Shown: in pieces, positions 8,927-17,428 of the stretch
Layout: each line of letters begins with the position of its first letter
Position numbering within the stretch: the stretch's first letter is position 1
NCBI GenBank assembly: GCA_964418595.1
Contig: CAYQMF010000004.1
Coordinates: 53,821 to 117,820 of the forward strand
Reading direction: 5' to 3'
From: CAYQMF01 sp964418595
GTDB lineage: Bacteria > Planctomycetota > UBA1135 > UBA2386
DNA length: 64,000 nt
Notes under the pieces: model-generated
Database searches by the model: none
What the model saw: the letters and a program-made list of their open reading frames with translations, nothing else
What the model was told of the DNA's origin: nothing
Made by a program: the position numbers and the translations under genes

Positions 8927-8941
8927 TGGCACAGGGCTTGC
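8927..8941 (+). promoter_or_regulatory. Sigma-54 (-24/-12) promoter TGGCACAGGGCTTGC
   Basis: Exact match to TGGCAC-N5-TTGC with GG and GC ten bases apart. Transcription would begin near 8953, giving a leader of about 47 bases before ATG 9000. Confidence 0.8.
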
Positions 8942-8999
8942 GCTCGAAAGGGTGTCGCAGCCCGGTAGGTTCCGGGGGGCGATCTGGGAGACCCCAATC

Positions 9000-9173
9000 A
9001 TGAACAAGCCGAACAACCCGTCTTCGAATCCTGGCAAGCCCACCCCTGCTCCGGCCAAGCCGACCACGCCGTCCACGGCGCCGCGTCCGGCCACCCCGAC
9101 GCCGCCTCCGGCCGGCAAGCCCGCCACCCCGCCGCCGGCGAACCCCGGCAACAAGCCGACGCCGAAGCGCTGA
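9000..9173 (+). CDS. Small proline/threonine-rich protein, sigma-54 controlled
   Basis: 57 residues of low complexity: about 40% proline with Thr, Ala, Lys and Asn (MNKPNNPSSNPGKPTPAPAK...). No hydrophobic segment, so probably soluble and disordered, with a net positive charge. GGGAG lies about ten bases before the ATG as ribosome-binding site. The upstream sigma-54 promoter and downstream hairpin frame it as a monocistronic unit. An in-frame ATG at 8904 lies before the promoter and is not used in this model. No family recognised; a real small gene is supported by its signals rather than by homology. Confidence 0.65.
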   Translation: MNKPNNPSSNPGKPTPAPAKPTTPSTAPRPATPTPPPAGKPATPPPANPGNKPTPKR

Positions 9174-9186
9174 ATCGGCGGTTCCC

Positions 9187-9216
9187 GCGAGGCTGCGGCG
9201 AGTGCCGCAGCCTCGC
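9187..9216. terminator. Bidirectional hairpin terminator, 13-bp stem
   Basis: GCGAGGCTGCGGC (9187-9199) pairs exactly with 9204-9216 around GAGT, between the convergent stops at 9173 and 9218. Confidence 0.7.
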
Positions 9217-9217
9217 C

Positions 9218-10327
9218 TCAATCGCGCGTGGCGATGACCCCCGCGATGGCATCCAGGTGGACCTGCGGACCGCCGGCGAGGGTCCGCATGTCGTCGGTGT
9301 CGAACATGATCGCGGCCGTGACGCGCGGCTCGTCGTAGCGGAGCGCCATCGACAGGTAGCCCGGCATGACGCCACTGTGTCCCACCGCGGGTCCGTGGCG
9401 AGTCGGCACCAGCATGGTCCCCAGCCCGTAGCGGTGCCCCCGCCCCGTCTTGGCGGGCACGCCGTCGCGGAGCTGCGCACGCTGCTCCGGCGCGAGCACT
9501 TCGCCGGCATGGAGCGCATGGATCCAGCGCGCGAGGTCGAGCGCGGTGCTGGCGAGACCGCCGCCGCACCACTCGAACTGCGGGTTGATGAAGTAGCTGC
9601 CGTCGCGCACGGTCGGGCCCGCTGGCAGGCCGAGCAGGCCGGCGGTGTGCCCGCACGCGAGTCCTTCGATGTCGGCATGATCGGTTGGCACCGTGTCATG
9701 CAGACCCAACGGTGTCAGGATGCGCGCCTGCAATTGCGCGTAGTACGAGCCGCCTCCGCACCGCTCGAGCACGGCGCCGAGGAGCACGTAGTTGGTGTCC
9801 GCGTACGCCCAGCCGGCTCCAGCCGGAAACAGCGGCGGGCGATCGAACACGAACGCGAGCAGGTCGTCCGGCGCCCATACGCGGGTGGGGTTCCTCCGCA
9901 GCGCGGCGTGGAACTCCGGCATCCAGACGTGCTCCGCGATCCCAGACTGGTGACGGAGGAGGTGGCGGATCGTGACCGTGCTCCCGTTGGGGACCCGCTT
10001 CACCCAAGCATCACTGTCGAGGTGGGTGGCCGCGAGATCATCGAGGGCGAGCTTGCCGTCCGCGACGAGGAGGAGGGCCAGCGCCGCCACGTACGTCTTG
10101 CCGATCGAGCCCGACATCAAGCGCGAGGTCGTGGTCAGGTCGCCGACGGCGACCGTGCCGCTCTCGCCGTCCGCGTCGATCCAGGCGACCGTCGCACCGG
10201 GGAAGCCCCCCCGGGTGCGGGCGTCGTCGACCAGGGCACGCACGGCATCCGCGCGGGTGATGACGGGAGGCTGCGCGGCGGCGAGGCCGACCAGCGCGAG
10301 GACGAGCGGGATCTGGATCTCTCGCAT
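9218..10327 (-). CDS. Exported serine hydrolase, class C beta-lactamase/DD-peptidase fold
   Basis: 369 residues with signal peptide (cleavage near LAAAQ). Catalytic motifs of the beta-lactamase-related family: S74-I-G-K77, then Y175-A-D177 in place of the usual Tyr-x-Asn, and H317-S-G replacing KTG. Family members include esterases, D-aminopeptidases and penicillin-binding-like proteins; substrate cannot be told. The Asn-to-Asp change in the second motif is unusual and could alter activity. The gene converges on the small sigma-54 gene through a shared terminator and is preceded by a minus-strand lipoprotein gene 58 bases upstream. Confidence 0.82.
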   Translation of the reverse strand: MREIQIPLVLALVGLAAAQPPVITRADAVRALVDDARTRGGFPGATVAWIDADGESGTVAVGDLTTTSRLMSGSIGKTYVAALALLLVADGKLALDDLAATHLDSDAWVKRVPNGSTVTIRHLLRHQSGIAEHVWMPEFHAALRRNPTRVWAPDDLLAFVFDRPPLFPAGAGWAYADTNYVLLGAVLERCGGGSYYAQLQARILTPLGLHDTVPTDHADIEGLACGHTAGLLGLPAGPTVRDGSYFINPQFEWCGGGLASTALDLARWIHALHAGEVLAPEQRAQLRDGVPAKTGRGHRYGLGTMLVPTRHGPAVGHSGVMPGYLSMALRYDEPRVTAAIMFDTDDMRTLAGGPQVHLDAIAGVIATRD

Positions 10328-10385
10328 GCCGTGCCTACGCAGGCTCCGGGCGCGGCGCGAGTGGCGGATCGGGCCGATCCGGCGC

Positions 10386-11000
10386 CTACAGGCGGCGGAG
10401 ACGGATCGCGTCGATGCGGGCGTCCGTGGCGTACGACATGATCGAGAACGGCGCGGTCATCGCGACGTCGCCGCGGAGCGAGACCTGCCGGCCGCCGAGG
10501 TCGGCGTCGATCACCTGCCGATCGTCGATCCAGACCTGGATCTGCGCCGTGGTCACCCGGACGCGGACCCGGTAGGGCCGACCGTTGGTGAAGTCCGCGT
10601 GCGTCGTCGTCTCGTTGTCCGACGCATCGGCGCCGTCGAGGCACGACAGGCCGACGAGCGCGCCGCCCCAGCCGCCGAGGATCAGCGTGCAGTGGCTCGT
10701 GCCGACCGGGAAGGTCATGCCGCAGAAGAAGTCGCCACCGCGCACCCGCGTGGCCTCGCAGGCGATCTCGTAGTCGTTGCCCGGCAGCGGTTCGCCCACC
10801 CAGCGGACTCCGGTGAGCGGGCTGCCCATCGCCAGGTGGATGGCGCCGCCGCCGACCGACACTCCGCCTTCCCCGCCGAACGAGATCGACTCGAAACCGT
10901 GCAGGCTGCGGCCGTCGAAGAGGGGCGAGCCATCGCCCACGGAGGCGGCGCCACACGCGGCGAGGGAGAGAACGAGACCGAGCGCCGGCAGGGCGTGCAT
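10386..11000 (-). CDS. Lipoprotein with DUF1080/LamG-like jelly-roll fold
   Basis: 204 residues from ATG 11000. Signal with lipobox LAAC (MHALPALGLVLSLAACGAAS). The body reads as a concanavalin-like sandwich of the DUF1080 (3-keto-disaccharide hydrolase) kind: LFDGRSLHGFES at the start, DYEIACEATRVRGGDFFCGMTF, YRVRVRVTTAQIQVWIDD and a final IDAIRLRRL strand. Such domains bind or cleave sugars in planctomycetes. ATG 11000 is preferred over the GTG two codons upstream because a TACGGT -10 ends exactly 6 bases before it. Confidence 0.75.
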   Translation of the reverse strand: MHALPALGLVLSLAACGAASVGDGSPLFDGRSLHGFESISFGGEGGVSVGGGAIHLAMGSPLTGVRWVGEPLPGNDYEIACEATRVRGGDFFCGMTFPVGTSHCTLILGGWGGALVGLSCLDGADASDNETTTHADFTNGRPYRVRVRVTTAQIQVWIDDRQVIDADLGGRQVSLRGDVAMTAPFSIMSYATDARIDAIRLRRL

Positions 11001-11006
11001 CGCCAC

Positions 11007-11012
11007 ACCGTA
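11007..11012 (-). promoter_or_regulatory. -10 hexamer TACGGT, 6 bases before ATG 11000
   Basis: TAnnnT on the minus strand at the distance expected for a leaderless transcript; it decides the start of the lipoprotein gene. Confidence 0.45.
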
Positions 11013-11058
11013 GCGAGGTGTGGCGCGCAGGGCTCGCCTCGTCTCTGCCGCTGCTAGC

Positions 11059-11439
11059 TCAGCCGCTTGCGCTCGATCTGGGCGGGAGCACCTCGGGCAT
11101 GTCGTGGTTCACCACGAGCACGCTGGTGGGGAACGGGTTCTCCTCCAGCACCTGCGGATCGAACTCGACTCCGACGAACCAGCCGCCGCCGTCGGCGGGC
11201 TCGATGCGGACGATGCGGCCGCGGGCCGTGTAGCTCTCGCCGTCGCAGGTCGCCTCGATGGTCGCCATGCGGTTCCGCGGCAGCTCCGTGTGCGAGTGGA
11301 GGCGCAGGCCCGTGCTCGACATGTCGATGACCGGCATCCTCAGATTCTCGATCCTGTTCGGCCCCCGCACCGACACGTGTGCGGGGAACGAGACGTCGAC
11401 CCGACCGCCACGGCGGCGGCCCTTCCTTCGGTGCCTCAT
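11059..11439 (-). CDS. PilZ-domain protein
   Basis: 126 residues. N-terminal Arg-rich stretch (MRHRRKGRRRGGR), then a PilZ-like beta-barrel: VDVSFPAHVSV, DMSSTGLRL (D/NxSxxG motif) and GRIVRIEP...WFVGVEFD. PilZ domains bind cyclic-di-GMP using an RxxxR plus D/NxSxxG; the basic stretch could provide the arginines but spacing is loose. GAGGAG lies five to ten bases before ATG 11439, which is why this start is chosen over the GTG 17 codons upstream. With a nucleotide-cyclase gene and a pilus-type assembly operon elsewhere in the window it hints at nucleotide second-messenger signalling, but no direct link is shown. Confidence 0.72.
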   Translation of the reverse strand: MRHRRKGRRRGGRVDVSFPAHVSVRGPNRIENLRMPVIDMSSTGLRLHSHTELPRNRMATIEATCDGESYTARGRIVRIEPADGGGWFVGVEFDPQVLEENPFPTSVLVVNHDMPEVLPPRSSASG

Positions 11440-11559
11440 GCTCTCCTCTTCTTCTTCCTCGTGGAGCGGGAGTGTACGACCACGCGGCATCGCTGCAGGC
11501 GCCGCCGCCCGATCGAGACGGTGGCCGCGTTGGCATCGGTCCCCATCCGGGACGGACCT

Positions 11560-12300
11560 TCACGATCGGATGGCGTAGTACGCGCGGCCGAGCCACTCAT
11601 GAAGGGCGAGGCAGGTGTCGCGCATGCCGCCCCAGCGCGGCAACCACGCGCTGGTCGCCTCGCTCGGCAACGCAGCGAACGCGGTCGGGGCAGCGATCGC
11701 ATCGATGCCCGCGGCCGCGAACGCGGCCTGAGCCCGCGGCATGTGCCAGGCGTGCGTGACGAGGAGAACGCGGCGGATGCCATCGCCGCGCAACAGGTCG
11801 GCGGAGTAGCGGGCGTTCTCGCGGGTGTCGAGGGAGCGGGCCTCCGCCCACCGTACGACCACCTGGAAGTCCTCTTGGAGCGTGCGCTGCATCGACGCCG
11901 CGTGCGCCTCGGTGTGTCCCGCCAGGAGCCCCCCGGACACGAGGATCGGCAGCCCCGTTCGACGGTGCAGCGCGGCGGCATAGCGCACGCGTTGCAGGGT
12001 CATGGGGCCAACGGTCTGCGCGCCGTACTCCGGTGCGCCCACGTCCATCTCGGCGCTCAGCACGACGATCGCCTGGGCGTCGCCGGGCAGTGCGCCGAGG
12101 TCGAGGGCCCGGTGTGTCTGCAGCGTCGTCAGCGCCCACGCGCCGAGCCAGGGCAGGCTCGATGCGATCAGCGACAGCACCGACAGCACCAGCAGGGCGA
12201 TGCCGAGGCGACGGCGCTTCCATGCGAGGAGGAGCGCGAGGAGGCCGAGGAGGAGCGGGCCGGCGGGTGGCAGGAGGCAGGTCTCGATCACTCTGAGCAT
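11560..12300 (-). CDS. YdcF/ElyC/SanA-family (DUF218) membrane protein
   Basis: 246 residues. Two hydrophobic segments at residues ~10-27 and ~32-55, then a soluble alpha/beta domain: AIVVLSAEMD, RVRYAAALHRRTGLPILVSGG, E/D-rich SLDTRENARYSADLL and VLLVTHAWHMPRA. These are the diagnostic DUF218 signatures seen in ElyC and SanA, which act in envelope or peptidoglycan-precursor homeostasis. The enzyme activity of the family is not established. Normal length. Divergent from the MFS gene at 12494. Confidence 0.85.
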   Translation of the reverse strand: MLRVIETCLLPPAGPLLLGLLALLLAWKRRRLGIALLVLSVLSLIASSLPWLGAWALTTLQTHRALDLGALPGDAQAIVVLSAEMDVGAPEYGAQTVGPMTLQRVRYAAALHRRTGLPILVSGGLLAGHTEAHAASMQRTLQEDFQVVVRWAEARSLDTRENARYSADLLRGDGIRRVLLVTHAWHMPRAQAAFAAAGIDAIAAPTAFAALPSEATSAWLPRWGGMRDTCLALHEWLGRAYYAIRS

Positions 12301-12493
12301 GGTGCGATTCTGCCGGCGCCGATCCGGATGGTCGCGTGCACGACGGCAGATCGCGCGCCGTCACGATGCCGGCCGTGGCCGGAGCGCATTCCTTGCGCCC
12401 GCGCCCGGCGAACGGCATCCTGCCCCGCCAAGCCGGTTCCGCCGGAGTCCCTCGCTCGTCCCCTGCGGCGCGCACGCGCCTCGAGTCGTTCCC

Positions 12494-14086
12494 ATGTCGC
12501 AACACGACGCTGGCATCGCCAGCAACGCCCATCGTCTGCTCTGGGCCGGGTTCATGGCCATCCTCGCCGCCGGCGTCGGCTTCGCGGCCCGCGGTGGCAT
12601 CCTCGACAACTGGGCCGCCGAGTTCGGCTTCACCGCGGCGCAGAACGGTGCGATCGGCGGCGCGGGCTTCAACGGCTTCTGCTTCGGGATCATCCTGGGC
12701 GGCGTGGTCGTGGACAAGATCGGCTACGGCAAGCTGGTCGGTCTCGCGTTCCTGCTGCACGTGGTGTCGGCGGTGATCACGTACCTGGCGAGCGGGGCGA
12801 GCGCGTTCGACTCGCTGTACTGGGGCGCGTTCCTGTTCGCCTATGCCAACGGCACGCTGGAGGCGGTCGCCAACCCGTTGGTGGCGACGCTGTTCCCGAA
12901 GAACCGCACCCACTACCTCAACATCCTGCACGCGAGCTGGCCCGCGGGCCTCGTGCTCGGCAGCGCGATCGGTTGGTTGCTCGACGATCAGATGCAGGTG
13001 AGCTGGCGCATCCAGCTCGTGCTCTACCTGGTGCCGACCGCGATCTACGGACTGATGTTCCTCGGGCAGTTGTTCCCCAAGTCCGAGGCCTCGGCCAAGG
13101 GCATGGGGCTGGGCGCGATGTTCAAGGACGTCGGCATCCTCGGCAGCGCGGTGGCGTTCGCGCTGGTGGCGCTGTTCCTGGCCTCGGTGCTCGGGCAGGT
13201 CGAGGCCATCGGCACGGCGGCCGATCTGACGGGCTGGATGGCCGGACTCGTACTGGTCGTGCTCGTCGCGCTGGTGACCCGGTTCTCGTTCGGCTCGATC
13301 GTGTTGTTCGTGCTGTTCCTGACGCACGGCCTGATCGGCGCCGTCGAGCTGGGTACCGACAACTGGAGCCAGAACATCACCGGCAACCTGTTCACCTCGG
13401 GGCAGGGCAAGTTCCTGTTCATCTGGACCTCGGCGATCATGTTCAGCCTGCGCTTCTGCGCGCACTGGATCGAGCGCAACCTGAAGCTCTCGCCCGTCGG
13501 CCTCCTGTTCACCTGCTCGGTCCTGGCATGCGTCGGCCTGATCCTCGCGAGCAGCATGACTTCGTTCGCGATGGCGATGGTCGCCCTCGGCATCTATGCG
13601 GTCGGCAAGACGTTCTTCTGGCCCACGATGCTGGCGGTGGCATCCGACCGGTTCCCGCGCACCGGCGCCGTGGCGATCAGCTTCATGGGCGGCATCGGCA
13701 TGCTCTCGGCCGGCATGATCGGCATCCCGGGGCTGGGCTACTGCAAGGACCGCTTCACCGGCGAAGCGCTCCGCAGCGCCGACGCCGCGGTCTACGCCGA
13801 GTACAAGGCCCAACGACCGAGCACGTTCCTGGGCATCGCGTCCACTGAGACCCACGGCCTGGACGGCACGAAGCTCGAGGCCGCGCTCAAGACCAGTCCC
13901 GATGCGCGAACCCCCGCGCAGAAGGCCGTCGCCGACGCCAGCATCCAGGGCGACCGGCAAACGCTGCGCGTCGACGCCTACATCCCCGCGGCCATGGCGG
14001 CGATCTATCTGCTCCTGCTCCTGTACTTCAAGTCGATCGGCGGTTACCGGCCGGTCAGCATCGAGGAAGCGGAGCGGCAGGGGTGA
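12494..14086 (+). CDS. MFS transporter
   Basis: 530 residues with about 12 hydrophobic segments and an early GGxxxDKIGYGK loop (VVVDKIGYGKLVG) equivalent to the MFS loop 2-3 motif. A large soluble loop near residues 420-490 before the last helix (YAEYKAQRPSTFLG ... IQGDRQTL) is unusual. HWIERNLK and similar charged loops separate the helices. Sequence style resembles planctomycete sugar-permease-like MFS proteins, but the substrate cannot be assigned. ATG 12494 is the first start that keeps the N-terminal cytoplasmic tail short. No pathway neighbour gives a clue. Confidence 0.82.
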   Translation: MSQHDAGIASNAHRLLWAGFMAILAAGVGFAARGGILDNWAAEFGFTAAQNGAIGGAGFNGFCFGIILGGVVVDKIGYGKLVGLAFLLHVVSAVITYLASGASAFDSLYWGAFLFAYANGTLEAVANPLVATLFPKNRTHYLNILHASWPAGLVLGSAIGWLLDDQMQVSWRIQLVLYLVPTAIYGLMFLGQLFPKSEASAKGMGLGAMFKDVGILGSAVAFALVALFLASVLGQVEAIGTAADLTGWMAGLVLVVLVALVTRFSFGSIVLFVLFLTHGLIGAVELGTDNWSQNITGNLFTSGQGKFLFIWTSAIMFSLRFCAHWIERNLKLSPVGLLFTCSVLACVGLILASSMTSFAMAMVALGIYAVGKTFFWPTMLAVASDRFPRTGAVAISFMGGIGMLSAGMIGIPGLGYCKDRFTGEALRSADAAVYAEYKAQRPSTFLGIASTETHGLDGTKLEAALKTSPDARTPAQKAVADASIQGDRQTLRVDAYIPAAMAAIYLLLLLYFKSIGGYRPVSIEEAERQG

Positions 14087-14115
14087 CGGCCGGCCGCTCG
14101 ACCGCTCCTCTGCCT

Positions 14116-14121
14116 TAGGAT
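14116..14121 (+). promoter_or_regulatory. -10 hexamer TAGGAT, 32 bases before ATG 14154
   Basis: TAGGAT in CCTTAGGATCG matches the TAnnnT pattern and may start the operon 14154-16354. Confidence 0.35.
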
Positions 14122-14153
14122 CGCGTCGCCGGCCCCGGTCCCCCTCCGTCCGC

Positions 14154-15899
14154 ATGCGCTTCCACATCCTCGGCGTCGTCTTCGCCGCGCTCGTTCTGGC
14201 CGGGCCTCTGCCCGCCCAGAACGAGCCCACCGCCACGGACGCGCTGCGCGCGCTCGATGACTGGCTCACGCTCTACCTCGCCGGCAAGCTCGACATCTCG
14301 CAGCAGGACCGCATGCGCGGCAAGGTCAACCAGGCGAAGGCCTTCGTCTCCGTCAAGCACGGGCTGAGCAGCGAGCGCGACCTGCCGCGCCTCAACCACC
14401 TGGCCGAGCTGCGCCTGATCTGCGCCGCGGTGGCCCAGGCCGACGATGCGCGGGCCGCCGGGTCTCTCCTGCGCGTCGCCGCGGTCGGCCTCGACAGCCA
14501 CCCCTACAAGCCGGACATGGCGCCGCCGTCGGTGCGCGCGATCGGCGAGGAGTTCGCCGGCAAGCTGAGTTCCAAGGACGCGCTCGAGGCCGTGGTGCAG
14601 GTCGCGAGCCAGGGCACGGGGTCCGCCCGCGGCAGCCTGGCCCGGCAGGCCGCGGCGCTACGCGTGCTCGGTCGCGCGCAGGCCGAGAACCACCTCGCGC
14701 TCCTCCAGGCGGGGCTGACCCACGCGGAAGCCGACGTGCGCCTCGGTGCGGCCGACGCGCTGGTGAGTGCGAAGCTGCCGGCGGCAGTGGAGGCGTTGGC
14801 GGCGTGCGCCACGAAGGAAACCGACGAACGCGTCGCGGTGCGCGTGCTGGACGCGCTGACCGCCACGCTCGGCACGGCGGGAGAAAACGTGCCTGCACCC
14901 GCGCGCTCGGCGGCGCTCGACGCCGCGCTCGGCGTGCTCGAGCGGCTGGACTGGCGCGCGCAACTCGCGGCGTGCGACACGCTGGCGGTGGCGCGCAGCG
15001 CCCGCTCCGTGCCCGTGCTCATCGCGATCCTCGAGCGCTACCACGGACGCGGCGGGCCGCCGGTGGGGAGCAAGGCGTCGAACCTCGTTCCCGTGCGCGC
15101 GCACGAGGTGCTGCGCGATCTCACCGGCGCCGTGTTCGGCGCGGAGCACCCGGAGCAGTGGACCGCCTGGTGGGAGAGCGCGGCGAAGGCGTTCGTGGTC
15201 GCCGAGAGCAAGCCGCTCGCGAACACCGTCGTCGACGGTTCGGCCGCGACGAGCACCGCGAAGTTCTTCGGCGTGCCGGTCACCGGCACGCGCGTGGTGT
15301 TCGTCATCGACATCTCCGGGAGCATGAACTTCCCCTTCGCCTCGCGCGTCGAGACGACGACCCGCGCGGCCGCCGCCGCCGCCGGCCCGCGCGAGAGAAA
15401 ATGGGACGCCGCCGTGCGCGAGTTGCAGCGCGCGCTCGGTGCGCTGCCGGCGGAGAGCTCGTTCAACGCCGTGTACTTCAGCTACCGCGCCGACGCCTGG
15501 AAGGCGAAGGTCGTCCCGGCCACCGCCGCCAGCCGCAAGACGTTCCTTGCCGACCTCGCCAAGCGCCGTCCGGACGGCGGCACCAACGTCTGGGCTGCCC
15601 TGCAACTGGCACTCGGCATGCGCACGCTCGGCTACGGCGACCCGCTCGGCAACGACATCGACGAGGTCTTCTTCCTGTCGGATGGTGCGCCATCGGTGGG
15701 GGACGTGATCGACCCGCGGCAGATCCTCGAGCTCGTGCGCGCGGCCAACCAGGTCAACCGCGTGCGCATCAACACGATCTTCATCGGCAGCGAGGACGAC
15801 GAGCAGGGCCAGCGCGGCGCGCCCGCGTTCGGCATGAACGGCGTCGAACTGATGCGTCGCCTCGCCGCCGAGAACGGCGGCAAGTCCGTGCGGCAGTGA
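14154..15899 (+). CDS. Exported HEAT-repeat/von Willebrand factor A protein
   Basis: 581 residues with signal peptide (LVLAGPLPAQN). Residues ~150-330 are alpha-helical HEAT-like repeats (ADVRLGAADALVSAKLPAAVEAL and similar). Residues ~380-575 are a vWA domain with the MIDAS motif DISGS starting at D386, a GGTN segment contributing the MIDAS threonine, and FFLSDGAPS supplying the later Asp. It probably binds a protein or surface ligand through a metal ion. Such HEAT-vWA proteins are common in planctomycetes and have no defined function. Overlaps the deaminase start by GTGA. Confidence 0.8.
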   Translation: MRFHILGVVFAALVLAGPLPAQNEPTATDALRALDDWLTLYLAGKLDISQQDRMRGKVNQAKAFVSVKHGLSSERDLPRLNHLAELRLICAAVAQADDARAAGSLLRVAAVGLDSHPYKPDMAPPSVRAIGEEFAGKLSSKDALEAVVQVASQGTGSARGSLARQAAALRVLGRAQAENHLALLQAGLTHAEADVRLGAADALVSAKLPAAVEALAACATKETDERVAVRVLDALTATLGTAGENVPAPARSAALDAALGVLERLDWRAQLAACDTLAVARSARSVPVLIAILERYHGRGGPPVGSKASNLVPVRAHEVLRDLTGAVFGAEHPEQWTAWWESAAKAFVVAESKPLANTVVDGSAATSTAKFFGVPVTGTRVVFVIDISGSMNFPFASRVETTTRAAAAAAGPRERKWDAAVRELQRALGALPAESSFNAVYFSYRADAWKAKVVPATAASRKTFLADLAKRRPDGGTNVWAALQLALGMRTLGYGDPLGNDIDEVFFLSDGAPSVGDVIDPRQILELVRAANQVNRVRINTIFIGSEDDEQGQRGAPAFGMNGVELMRRLAAENGGKSVRQ

Positions 15900-16354
15900 G
15901 CGCCGATCGCGAGCGCGACCTCGCCTTCATGGCCGAGGCGCTGGCGGAGGCGAGAGCCGGACTGGCGGAGGGCGGGATCCCCATCGGCGCCGTGCTGGTG
16001 GCCGACGGCAGGATCCTCGGGCGCGGCCACAACCGGCGCGTGCAGCAGGGCAATCCGATCCTGCACGGCGAGATGGACGCGCTCGTCGCCGCCGGACGGC
16101 AGACGGCGGCGACGTATCGTCGCGCGACGATGTACACCACGCTGTCGCCCTGCGACATGTGCACCGGCGCGGTGTTGCTGTACGGGATCCCGCGCGTCGT
16201 GCTCGCCGAGAACGAGTCCTTCCGCGGCAACGAAGACCTCCTGCGCAGCCGCGGCATCGAGGTCGTGAACCTCGACCTCGCGGACGCCAAAGCGCTGATG
16301 CGGGCGTTCCAGGCCCGGCATCCGGGCCTGTGGGACGAGGACATCGGCCGCTGA
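15896..16354 (+). CDS. Cytosine deaminase-like enzyme, yeast Fcy1 type
   Basis: 152 residues from GTG 15896, overlapping the vWA stop by four bases. Zinc-dependent CDA fold: H57-G-E59 (zinc His and proton-shuttle Glu) and P85-C86-D-M-C89 (two zinc cysteines). The extended match LSPCDMCTGAVLLYGIPR, followed by ENESF and a C-terminal P..W.EDIG, is closer to yeast cytosine deaminase than to TadA, so cytosine to uracil is the most likely reaction; other nucleobases such as guanine or creatinine-like substrates remain possible. Cytoplasmic; no pyrimidine-salvage neighbour except the distant carB. Confidence 0.85.
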   Translation: MSADRERDLAFMAEALAEARAGLAEGGIPIGAVLVADGRILGRGHNRRVQQGNPILHGEMDALVAAGRQTAATYRRATMYTTLSPCDMCTGAVLLYGIPRVVLAENESFRGNEDLLRSRGIEVVNLDLADAKALMRAFQARHPGLWDEDIGR

Positions 16355-16399
16355 TCCGGTCGTCCGGGCTCGACGCTGACTCGTCGCGCGCCCTCTGGT

Positions 16400-17428
16400 A
16401 TGAACGGCGTGATGCCCGTCGCGCTCGTGCTCCTCGCCGCCCTCGCCCAGGCTCCGACTCCGCCCGCGCCCCCGGCAGACCGCGTCGCGCTCTGGGCCAA
16501 GGCCAAGGCCGAGATGAAGCCGTACGACCTCGTGATCGCCGGCAGCGAGGCGCGCGTCACGATGGTGCCGATCCCCGGCGGGATCTACCGGATGGGGAGC
16601 CCCGACGACGAGCCGGGCCGGCGCGCCGACGAAGGGCCGCAGCGCTGGGTGCTCGTCGACCCGTTCTGGATGGGGCAGCACGAGGTCACCTGGGACGCGT
16701 ACGAACTCTGGTCGGCGAGCCTCGAGCGCAAGCGCCGACCGGAGGAGCACAAGCCGAGCGACCTCGACGTCGCGGCCGACGCCGTGGCGCGCCCGACTCC
16801 GCCCTACACCGACATGACCTTCGGGATGGGCAAGGAGGGCGGCTTCCCTGCCATCTGCATGACCCAGCACGCGGCGATGAAGTACTGCGAGTGGCTCAGC
16901 GCGAAGCTGGGGGCCTTCTACCGGTTGCCGACGGAGGCCGAGTGGGAGTACGCGTGCCGGGCCGGGACGACGCAGGCCTACGGCTTCGGTGACGACGTCG
17001 CCGCACTCGACGAATACGCGTGGCACCGCGGCAACGCCGACGGCGCCTACCACAAGGTCGGACTGAAGAAGCCCAACGCCTGGGGCCTCTACGACATGCA
17101 CGGCAACGTGTCAGAGTGGTGCCTCGACCAGATGGCCGACTACGCGGCGAGGGAGGACCTGCTCGTCGACCCGCACGTGGTCGCGACCGAGGAGTACCCC
17201 GTCGTCGCGCGCGGTGGCTCGTGGCGGGAGCGCGAGTCGCGCCTGCGCTCCGCGGCGCGCCGCGGGTCGAGCAGCGAGTGGAAGATGCGCGATCCGCAGA
17301 TCCCGCAGAGCATCTGGTACTTCACCGACGCGCAGTTCAACGGGTTCCGCGTGCTGCGGCCGTACGTCGAACCGACGGCCGCGGAGCGCGCGAGGTACCT
17401 CTCCAAGGTCGAAGATCACGGTCGCTAG
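16400..17428 (+). CDS. Formylglycine-generating-enzyme (SUMF1) family protein, exported
   Basis: 342 residues with signal peptide (ALVLLAALAQAP). SUMF1 fold: MVPIPGGIYRMGSPDDEPGRRADEGP, QHEVTWDAYELW, CEWLSAKLGAFYRLPTEAEWEYACRAG, NAWGLYDMHGNVSEWC and ARGGSW are the characteristic blocks. True FGEs oxidise a sulfatase Cys; many relatives are merely structural or have other functions. No sulfatase gene lies nearby, so sulfatase activation is unproven. Followed without a gap by a glycosyltransferase gene (TAG then ATG), so the two are co-transcribed. Confidence 0.85.
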   Translation: MNGVMPVALVLLAALAQAPTPPAPPADRVALWAKAKAEMKPYDLVIAGSEARVTMVPIPGGIYRMGSPDDEPGRRADEGPQRWVLVDPFWMGQHEVTWDAYELWSASLERKRRPEEHKPSDLDVAADAVARPTPPYTDMTFGMGKEGGFPAICMTQHAAMKYCEWLSAKLGAFYRLPTEAEWEYACRAGTTQAYGFGDDVAALDEYAWHRGNADGAYHKVGLKKPNAWGLYDMHGNVSEWCLDQMADYAAREDLLVDPHVVATEEYPVVARGGSWRERESRLRSAARRGSSSEWKMRDPQIPQSIWYFTDAQFNGFRVLRPYVEPTAAERARYLSKVEDHGR

